Positions 50,927 to 56,489 of a DNA stretch of 56,489 nucleotides are shown one piece after another. The first letter of the stretch is position 1; the number at the start of each line of letters is the position of its first letter. The DNA is from a bacterium (GTDB lineage Bacteria; Armatimonadota; Zipacnadia; Zipacnadales; UBA11051). The notes beneath the pieces are model-generated. The model searched no databases. It was not told where the DNA came from and saw only the letters and a list, made by a program, of their open reading frames with translations. Position numbers and translations under genes: made by a program. The stretch covers positions 1-56,489 of the forward strand of contig JAJFUB010000095.1 of assembly GCA_021372615.1 (NCBI GenBank), in the 5' to 3' direction.

Positions 50927-53900
50927 ATGACCACTGTCTTCCTGTCCTATGCCCGCGGTGACGATGAGCCGTTCGCGCGGCGGCTGCATGACGACCTGGA
51001 GGCGGCCGGCCTCGATGTCTGGTTCGACCGCCTCGACATGCCCAGCCGTGCCCTCACGTTCCTGCAGGAGATCCGCGACGCGATCTCGGCGCGGGACCGA
51101 CTCGTGCTCGTGTTCGGTCCCAGCGCCCTGACCTCCGAATACGTAGAAGCCGAGTGGCGGTGGGCCTTCGACTTCGGCAAACCAGTCAACCCCGTCCTGC
51201 GCCTGAGCGACTATGCCGATCTCCCCGACGAGTTGAGGCTCATCGACGCCCCCGACTTCCGCGATGACGCCCACTACCAGGAGCGCCTGGAGACGCTCGT
51301 GCGCCAGCTCTCCGAGCCCGTGCCGCCGATGGGCAAGCTGGTCGGTGTGCCGTCGCTGCCGCAGCACCTGCTGAAGCGGCCGGACCGGCTGCGGGCGCTC
51401 AAGGACGCTGTGCTGGCCGATGTGCGCCGCACCGCCGTCGTCACCGGCGAGCCGGCGCGGGTCGGCGTGCATGGCATGGGCGGCATCGGCAAGTCGGTGC
51501 TGGCGACGATGCTGGCGCGCGATACCGAGGTGCGCTGGGCTTTCCCCGATGGCGTCATCTGGGTGCCTATCGGCCAGTCGCCCAACGTGGCGGAGTTGCA
51601 GCGGCTCATCGCCAAGGCTCTGGGCGATCCGGGCATCTTCGACAACGCGGGTGAGGGCAAGGCGAAGCTGCAGAAGCTGCTGGCGGACCGGGCGGTGCTG
51701 CTGCTGCTCGACGATGTGTGGGATGCCAACCACCTCGACTTCTTCGACTGTCTGGGGCCGCGCTGCCGCATGGTCATCACCAGCCGGGATGCGAGCATCA
51801 TCACGGCGATCGGCGGCACGGAGCACCAGGTGCAACTCCTGACGGAGGCCGAGGCGCGGGACCTGTTGGCCGAATGGGCCGGGCTCGACGTCGCCGCGCT
51901 GCCGGAGCAGGCCGTGGCGGTCATGGCGCATTGCGGGCAGCTGCCGCTGGCCCTGTCGCTGTGCGGGGCCATGGTACGCGACGGTGCGAGCTGGGACGAC
52001 CTGCTGGAGGCGCTGGCTGAGGCCGACCTGGAGTACCTGGATCATCCCCACGGCAGCATCCTGCGCAGCATCAAGCTGAGTGTGGACCGGCTGCCCGAGG
52101 ACGAGGCGGAGCGGTTCGCGGAGTTGCGGGTCTTCCCGCCGGATGAGACCGTGCCGGAGGCGGCGGTGCTGATGCTGTGGGCGCACACGGGCGGGCTGTC
52201 GCAGCGCCATGCGCGGAAGCTGCTGACGACGCTGGAGCAGCGTGCGCTGGTGCGGCTGGATGGCGTGGCGCCGAATCGACGCGTGTCGCTGCACGACCTG
52301 GTGTACGACTACATGGCACAGATGGTGGCGGACGAGGCGGCGCTGCATGGGGACCTAGTAGAGGCATACCGGGCGAAGTGTCCGGAGGGGTGGGCCTCGG
52401 GGCCGAATGACGGGTACTTCTTCGAGCACCTGCGGGAGCACCTGAAGGCGGCGGGGCGGGCGGAGGAGATTCTGGCGCTGTGCCTGGACCTGTGGTGGCT
52501 GGAGGCAAAGACCGAGGCGGGGCTGGTGTTCGACCTGCCGCGCGATTTGGAGGCAGGGCAGGCGGCGCTGTCGCTGGATGATCCGGTGTGCAAGAACCTG
52601 CGGCTGCTGGAGCAGGCCCTCCGCAACGACCTGCACTTCGTCGCCCGGCACCCGACGACGTTGTTCCAGTGCCTGTGGAACAGTGCTTGGTGGTATGACT
52701 GCCCGGACGCGGCGCACTATTGCGCCCCCCCGTCGGCGGCTGGAGTATCGCCGCCCCCCCCCTGGGAACGCTCCGAGCCGAAGCTATGCACGCTGCTTGA
52801 GCGCTGGCGGGAGGAGAAGGAGCAGTCGCAGCCTGGTCTTGCCTGGCTGCGGTCGTTGCGTCCTCCACCGCAGGCCATAGGGGGGCCGCAGATCGCTTGT
52901 CTTGGCGGCTCTCCGCGCGCAATGCTCTCCGTGGCCGTCTCTCCGCGTGGGATGATTGCCGCCAGCTCCAGGGATGGTATGGTATGGCTGTGGGATTCCT
53001 CGGTGTTTGCTCAAGTGGCCGTTCACCATGTCCACGACGCCGCCGTTACCAGCGTCACCTTCTCACCCGATGGCAGGCGGTTCGCAACCGGTTCTGAAGA
53101 CGATGCAGTGCGGGTGTGGGATGCGGACAGTGGCGCGGAACTACTATGCCTCACTGGTCACCAGGACTGGGTACAGAGCGTCACGTTCTCACAGGACGGA
53201 AACTGGCTCGCGTCCGGTTCTTCGGACGGGACAGTGCGAGTCTGGGACTCCCAGACCGGTGCCGAAGTGGCCTGCCTGCGCGGGCACAGGCCCTGGGTCA
53301 ATCATGTTGTCTTCTCGCCGGACGGGATGCAGGTCGCCTCCGGATCAGACGACGGCACTGTCCGTGTCTGGGAAGCGTGCACCGGGGCAGAGATCGCCTG
53401 TCTACAGGGCCACGAAGGCGTTGTGTTTGATGTGGCCTTCTCTGAGGACAGTAGCCTCCTTGCATCCGGCTCCACCAACGGCGTGCGGATCTGGGATACG
53501 CTCTCTCTGACGCAGGCCGCGTGCCTGGAGACACATGACCGGGTGAGTGGTCTTGCGTTCTCACCCGACGGCGCACGGCTCGCGGGTGGTTCTTATGATG
53601 GGACCCTGCATCTGTGGGACACAGCGACATGGACTGAGATTGCCCGTCTACGCGGCCACGAGGAGCCTGTCACAAGCGCGGTATTCCTCGACAGCCGTCG
53701 TCTGGTGTCTGCATCGTGGGATCAGACTGTTCGCGTTTGGGATGTAGACGCCGCAGTCGAGACAACTCGAACAACGACCTCGCCATACCTCAAGCACATC
53801 TGTTTCTCGCCAGACGGAACGCTGCTTCTCGGTGTTGGAGAAGACGGTGGAGCGTGCGTGCTCAACTGGCAGGACGGCCGGCCCGTCGCGTGCGTCAAGT

Positions 53901-54703
53901 GTCCTGAGGTTGTTACAAACGCCGCTTTCTCGCCCGACGGAGCTCGGTTCGGCCTCACATCGTGGGACCAGACACTTCGCGTCTGCAGCGTTCTGGCGCC
54001 GGAGGAGGCAGGACCGGTTCTCAGCGACGATGGCCCGCTCCGGAGCATAGCATTCTCACGGGATGGTCAGAGGTTAGCCACGGGAAGCGGGCGCGAACTG
54101 ACCCACGAGAACTGCACGGTGCGGATATGGGACGCCGTTGATCTTGAGCCGATCGCATCCAACGACGGACATACCGGTCCGGTGATTGCTGTGGCCTTCT
54201 CACCAGACGGTACTGGCCTTGCCTCCGGTTCATACGACCACACAGTGCGGTTGTGGGACGCCAGCAGCGGAGCGTGTGTCGCCTGCCTGCACGGGCACGA
54301 GCACTGGGTCCAGGCCGTTGCATTCTCGCCCGACGGCGCTCGTCTGGTGTCTGTCGCGCTCGACGGGACGACAAGAGTGTGGGACGCGGGCTCGTACCGC
54401 TGTGTGGAGGTTATCCGCGGGATGGGCGACGCCGCAGCTATCTCCGGCGGAGCCAGATGGTGGGCGCTGAGTGATGGGGTTGAGACGCTGGTACAATCGG
54501 GAGCGGGGCGACGGGTCATGGGTTGGTGGCCCAGGCCATTTGAGGAGATCGTGACACACCCCTCTGGTCGGATGTGGGCCGGCCGCCTCGGCAGCCAGTG
54601 CATCACCCTATTCGCCCTCGAAGGCAATCCTGACACAGCGACGCTGCAGGGAAGAGCCGACTCAACCGAAGTCCCGGCGCTGCCTTGGCGCACCGACACG
54701 TGA
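50927..54703 (+). CDS. TIR-NB-ARC-WD40 NLR-like STAND defence protein
   Basis: A 1,258-residue protein. Residues 1-130 are a TIR domain (TTVFLSYARGDDEPFARRLH; probable NADase Glu76 in SEYVEAEWRWAF). Residues about 150-420 are NB-ARC: P-loop GMGGIGKS at 183-190, Walker B LLLLDDVW at 258-265, RMVITSRD, and LPLALSLCG. A helical linker follows. From about residue 657 there are about 14 WD40-type blades (for example GHEHWVQAVAFSPDGARL), enough for two seven-bladed propellers. The layout is that of bacterial NLR-like immune proteins, in which a sensed ligand triggers oligomerisation and NAD depletion. The start at 50927 is nine bases after AGGAGG; 50921 is possible. The WD40 half is visibly less GC-rich than the first half. 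Two C tracts lie at the junction. Confidence 0.9.
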   Translation: MTTVFLSYARGDDEPFARRLHDDLEAAGLDVWFDRLDMPSRALTFLQEIRDAISARDRLVLVFGPSALTSEYVEAEWRWAFDFGKPVNPVLRLSDYADLPDELRLIDAPDFRDDAHYQERLETLVRQLSEPVPPMGKLVGVPSLPQHLLKRPDRLRALKDAVLADVRRTAVVTGEPARVGVHGMGGIGKSVLATMLARDTEVRWAFPDGVIWVPIGQSPNVAELQRLIAKALGDPGIFDNAGEGKAKLQKLLADRAVLLLLDDVWDANHLDFFDCLGPRCRMVITSRDASIITAIGGTEHQVQLLTEAEARDLLAEWAGLDVAALPEQAVAVMAHCGQLPLALSLCGAMVRDGASWDDLLEALAEADLEYLDHPHGSILRSIKLSVDRLPEDEAERFAELRVFPPDETVPEAAVLMLWAHTGGLSQRHARKLLTTLEQRALVRLDGVAPNRRVSLHDLVYDYMAQMVADEAALHGDLVEAYRAKCPEGWASGPNDGYFFEHLREHLKAAGRAEEILALCLDLWWLEAKTEAGLVFDLPRDLEAGQAALSLDDPVCKNLRLLEQALRNDLHFVARHPTTLFQCLWNSAWWYDCPDAAHYCAPPSAAGVSPPPPWERSEPKLCTLLERWREEKEQSQPGLAWLRSLRPPPQAIGGPQIACLGGSPRAMLSVAVSPRGMIAASSRDGMVWLWDSSVFAQVAVHHVHDAAVTSVTFSPDGRRFATGSEDDAVRVWDADSGAELLCLTGHQDWVQSVTFSQDGNWLASGSSDGTVRVWDSQTGAEVACLRGHRPWVNHVVFSPDGMQVASGSDDGTVRVWEACTGAEIACLQGHEGVVFDVAFSEDSSLLASGSTNGVRIWDTLSLTQAACLETHDRVSGLAFSPDGARLAGGSYDGTLHLWDTATWTEIARLRGHEEPVTSAVFLDSRRLVSASWDQTVRVWDVDAAVETTRTTTSPYLKHICFSPDGTLLLGVGEDGGACVLNWQDGRPVACVKCPEVVTNAAFSPDGARFGLTSWDQTLRVCSVLAPEEAGPVLSDDGPLRSIAFSRDGQRLATGSGRELTHENCTVRIWDAVDLEPIASNDGHTGPVIAVAFSPDGTGLASGSYDHTVRLWDASSGACVACLHGHEHWVQAVAFSPDGARLVSVALDGTTRVWDAGSYRCVEVIRGMGDAAAISGGARWWALSDGVETLVQSGAGRRVMGWWPRPFEEIVTHPSGRMWAGRLGSQCITLFALEGNPDTATLQGRADSTEVPALPWRTDT
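52725..52762. repeat. Poly-C tracts (C7 and C9) inside the TIR-NLR gene
   Basis: C7 at 52725-52731 and C9 at 52754-52762 lie in the coding sequence between the helical linker and the first WD40 blade, encoding Pro-rich peptide (CAPPSAAGVSPPPPWE). Slippage in either would put the WD40 sensor out of frame. The frame is open in this sequence. Confidence 0.8.
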
Positions 54704-54717
54704 TAGAGGACGGCACG

Positions 54718-56172
54718 ATGAGAACCGCTGTGCTGTACGCTAGGGTCTCCAGCAAGGAGCAAGCGGACGGAGGCTTCTCAATCCCGGCCCAGCTCAAGCT
54801 GCTGCAAGAGTACGCCCTGGACAAGGGCTTCCGCGTCGAGCGGGAGTTCGTGGATGTCGAGACCGCGAAGCAGGCTGGGCGAGCCGCTTTCGGGGAGATG
54901 GTCGCCTACCTGCAGCGCAACCGAGCCTGTCGCACCGTGCTAGTCGAGAAGACAGACCGCCTATATCGCAACCTCCGCGACTATGTGACTCTCGACGAAC
55001 TCGACCTGGAGATCCACTTCGTCAAGGAGAACTTCGTCCTATCCGATGAGTGCCGGTCCACGGAGAAGTTCATGCACGGGATCAAGGTGCTGATGGCCAA
55101 GAACTACGTGGACAACCTCTCTGAGGAAGCCAGCAAGGGTATGCGGGAGAAGGCCGAACAGGGCACGTGGCCGTCGGCGGCACCCATCGGCTACGTGAAT
55201 GTGCAGAATGGCGACAAACGCGAGATCGCGCCGGACCCGGACACAGCCCCCGTCGTCAGGAAGGTCTTCGAGTGGTACGCCGCCGGCGATTGCAGCTTCG
55301 CCGAGGTGGCGAGTCGTGCCGCGGCGGAGGGACTGACCACCCGGTTCGGCAAGCGTCCGGCCAAGGTCACGGTCGAGCGCATTCTGAAGAACCCCTTCTA
55401 CATCGGCACCTTCACCTGGGGCGGCCGCACCTACCAGGGCAACCATGAGCCCCTGATCGGCGTCGAGCTGTTCCAGCGCGCCCAGGAGGCCCTGCACAAG
55501 ATCAACCATCCCGTCGAGGAAGCCAAGCGCACGTTCGCTTACACGGGGCTCATCAGGTGCGCGCACTGCGGCTGCTCGATCACCGCGGAGATCCGCAAGG
55601 GGAAGTACGTCTACTATCACTGCACCGGCTCCAAGGGCGGGTGTGACAAGCCGGCCATCCGGGAGGAGCGCCTTCAGGAGCTGCTCGGGGACATCGTGAA
55701 GCGTGTTCAGATCAGCGGAGAGGACATCGAGTGGATCGTGTCGGCGCTGAAGGCCAGTCACCAGGACGAGACGGCCTACCACGAGGAGCAGGTGAGCAAG
55801 CTCCAGGCGGAAGTGAAACGGCTTCAGGACCGCTTGGACGCGGCCTACGAGGACAAGCTGGACGGAACCATTGGGGAAGACACCTGGCGCCGCAAGTCCA
55901 CCGAATGGCGCTCGCGGCAACTGGAGATGCAGGCGGCCATCGAGCGTCACCTGACGGCCAGTCAGGTCTACTACGAGGCCGGAATCAGGGTTCTGAAGCT
56001 GGCCCAGAATGCGTACACGCTGTGGCTGACCCAGCCCCAGACTGAGAAGAGGAAGCTGCTGAATCTGCTACAATCGAACTTGACCTTCGATGGCACGAAC
56101 CTAACGGCCACATACAGAAAACCCTTCTGCTGGTTAGCAGAAGGGCCTGTGCGTAGCGTATGGCGGGGCTGA
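54718..56172 (+). CDS. Large serine recombinase, integrase of the element
   Basis: A 484-residue integrase. TAVLYARVSSKEQ holds the catalytic Ser11, then VLVEKTDRLYRNLRDY. The recombinase domain covers about 160-260 (GYVNVQNGDKREIAPDPDTA, RILKNPFYIGTFTWGGRTY). A zinc ribbon has Cys281, Cys284, Cys302 and Cys309, and a coiled coil lies at about 345-400. The C-terminus, RKPFCWLAEGPVRSVWRG, is encoded by the right attachment repeat, and its TGA stop is inside the tRNA-Asp gene read in reverse. GAGGACGGCACG precedes the start; it is 14 bases after the TIR-NLR gene. It should integrate the element at tRNA-Asp and, with a directionality factor, excise it. After excision it would gain a 22-residue tail. 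Confidence 0.93.
   Translation: MRTAVLYARVSSKEQADGGFSIPAQLKLLQEYALDKGFRVEREFVDVETAKQAGRAAFGEMVAYLQRNRACRTVLVEKTDRLYRNLRDYVTLDELDLEIHFVKENFVLSDECRSTEKFMHGIKVLMAKNYVDNLSEEASKGMREKAEQGTWPSAAPIGYVNVQNGDKREIAPDPDTAPVVRKVFEWYAAGDCSFAEVASRAAAEGLTTRFGKRPAKVTVERILKNPFYIGTFTWGGRTYQGNHEPLIGVELFQRAQEALHKINHPVEEAKRTFAYTGLIRCAHCGCSITAEIRKGKYVYYHCTGSKGGCDKPAIREERLQELLGDIVKRVQISGEDIEWIVSALKASHQDETAYHEEQVSKLQAEVKRLQDRLDAAYEDKLDGTIGEDTWRRKSTEWRSRQLEMQAAIERHLTASQVYYEAGIRVLKLAQNAYTLWLTQPQTEKRKLLNLLQSNLTFDGTNLTATYRKPFCWLAEGPVRSVWRG
56097..56170. repeat. Right attachment repeat (attR candidate)
   Basis: It matches 31616-31689; the 49 bases 56122-56170 differ at three positions only. It contains the integrase C-terminus on the plus strand and the tRNA-Asp terminator and 3' end (TGGCGGGGCT) on the minus strand. 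Confidence 0.85.
56122..56145 (-). terminator. Rho-independent terminator of tRNA-Asp
   Basis: CCCTTCTGCT (56122-56131) and AGCAGAAGGG (56136-56145) form a 10-bp stem followed on the minus strand by TTTTCTG. It lies 16 bases after the tRNA 3' end and inside the integrase coding sequence on the other strand. Confidence 0.8.
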
Positions 56173-56238
56173 CGGGGCTCGAACCCGCGACTTCCACCTT
56201 GACAGGGTGGCACTCTAAACCGACTGAGCTACAGCCCC
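56161..56238 (-). tRNA. tRNA-Asp (GTC), integration site of the element
   Basis: Read on the minus strand: acceptor stem GGGGCTG/CAGCCCC, D-stem GCTC/GAGT, anticodon stem CCACC/GGTGG with loop CTGTCAA and anticodon GTC, T-arm GCGGGTTCGAGCCCCGT, discriminator G and encoded CCA. All parts are normal, so the gene is intact after integration. Its last ten bases lie in the right attachment repeat. Confidence 0.95.
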
Positions 56239-56306
56239 GCATCGGTTCGTCGTGACGAACCATCGGGAAAAAGACAATGCTCGCATCCTCGTCAGCGAGC
56301 CTCGAC

Positions 56307-56335
56307 ACTCTATCATATCCCCCCTGACGTGTCAA
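56307..56335 (-). promoter_or_regulatory. Sigma-70 promoter of tRNA-Asp
   Basis: On the minus strand TTGACA (56335-56330) and TAGAGT (56312-56307) are 17 bases apart, about 60-70 bases before the mature tRNA 5' end. The leader contains an 8-bp hairpin, GGTTCGTC/GACGAACC, at 56244-56261. Confidence 0.7.
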
Positions 56336-56386
56336 CCAGATTCCCCACCTGGCTCTTACCCACTTAGTCTTGCCGGAAAGAAAGGA

Positions 56387-56448
56387 ACCGAGGCTTGAGC
56401 GCGAATAGGAGATTGTCCAGATCACCCTATCTGCTCAGGAGCCTCGGT
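56387..56448. repeat. Inverted repeat directly before the last gene
   Basis: ACCGAGGCTTGAGC (56387-56400) is inverted as GCTCAGGAGCCTCGGT (56433-56448), with a two-base bulge. The second arm contains the RBS AGGAG of the following gene, so the structure could hide it. It might also be the terminal repeat of an insertion sequence whose body is outside the window. Confidence 0.45.
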
Positions 56449-56449
56449 C

Positions 56450-56489
56450 ATGAAGCTATTCGCCCACGACGAAGTGCAGGCCTTCGTAC
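56450..56489 (+). CDS. Start of an unknown gene, cut by the window edge
   Basis: ATG at 56450 follows AGGAGCCTCGGTC and opens a frame of 13 codons to the end of the window (KLFAHDEVQAFV). Too short to identify. It is divergent from tRNA-Asp and lies outside the integrative element. Confidence 0.45.
   Translation, partial: MKLFAHDEVQAFV

Larger units (their letters stand above)
31616..56170. mobile_element. Integrative element (about 24.5 kb) in the tRNA-Asp gene
   Basis: Imperfect direct repeats at 31616-31689 and 56097-56170 enclose it. The right repeat contains the 3' end and terminator of an intact tRNA-Asp, and the large serine recombinase lies directly inside. The interior holds a replication/excision-like module (45.4-50.9 kb) and defence-like cargo (31.9-45.3 and 50.9-54.7 kb). 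Base composition at 32-38 kb is visibly less GC-rich than the flanking chromosome. No structural phage genes or conjugation genes were seen, so it resembles a satellite or a mobilisable island rather than a complete phage or ICE. Boundaries are seen; mobility is inferred. Confidence 0.85.

Noticed and set aside
50816-52348. 510-residue minus-strand frame opposite the TIR-NLR gene
   Set aside because: Gln/Arg/His-rich shadow; the opposite strand has intact TIR and NB-ARC motifs.
53041-54430. Tandem repeats considered as a CRISPR array
   Set aside because: The periodicity of about 120-130 bases is diverged and in frame; these are WD40 repeats of one protein.

Overview
The window looks like one contig from a GC-rich bacterium, most likely an Armatimonadota-like lineage. 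The main clue is five DUF1559 pseudopilin genes with the N-terminal signature [19 protein letters not shown] followed by [13 protein letters not shown], set among many secreted carbohydrate-active proteins. This placement is an inference from family style; no rRNA or other phylogenetic marker is present.

Positions 1 to about 31,640 are chromosomal. From left to right they hold a Gfo/Idh/MocA oxidoreductase, four tandem DUF1559 genes each with its own near-identical terminator, and two divergent secreted glycoside-hydrolase-type genes around a perfect palindrome. Next come an alpha/beta hydrolase, a kelch protein, a GT39-type membrane glycosyltransferase and ppnP. A two-gene operon follows (GH123-like/DUF4091 plus parallel beta-helix), then a fifth DUF1559 gene and a zinc-ribbon membrane protein. 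The last part is a minus-strand carbohydrate catabolism cluster: gldA-like dehydrogenase, GH36 alpha-galactosidase, type I dehydroquinase-like enzyme, Gfo/Idh/MocA and FAD oxidoreductase. GC-rich palindromic repeats lie between genes, and two appear to have inserted in frame inside secreted enzymes.

Positions about 31,640 to 56,170 form an integrative element of about 24.5 kb. It is bounded by imperfect direct repeats (74 bp, with a 49-bp core carrying 3 mismatches) that contain the 3' end and terminator of tRNA-Asp(GTC). The intact tRNA lies at the right end next to a large serine recombinase. The C-terminus of this recombinase is encoded by the attachment repeat, and its stop codon lies in the tRNA gene. 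Excision should fuse it to a different 22-residue tail that now lies just inside the left repeat. The element also has a replication/excision-like module: MerR-like HTH protein, small proteins, a PrimPol-SF3 helicase and a small serine resolvase.

The cargo looks defensive. It comprises (i) an operon with an HTH protein, a 92-residue protein, a 971-residue HEXXH zincin-like protein and a translationally coupled HD-domain phosphohydrolase, which I recognise as no described system; (ii) a Res-Mod type III-like restriction-modification pair; (iii) a divergent overlapping pair of unknown proteins, one with a Cys4 cluster and a winged helix; and (iv) a TIR-NB-ARC-WD40 NLR-like protein with two poly-C tracts between its signalling and sensor halves. 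The coupled zincin-HD cassette and the att-dependent integrase tail are the best candidates for new biology. To the right are the tRNA-Asp promoter and the first codons of another gene, cut by the window edge.
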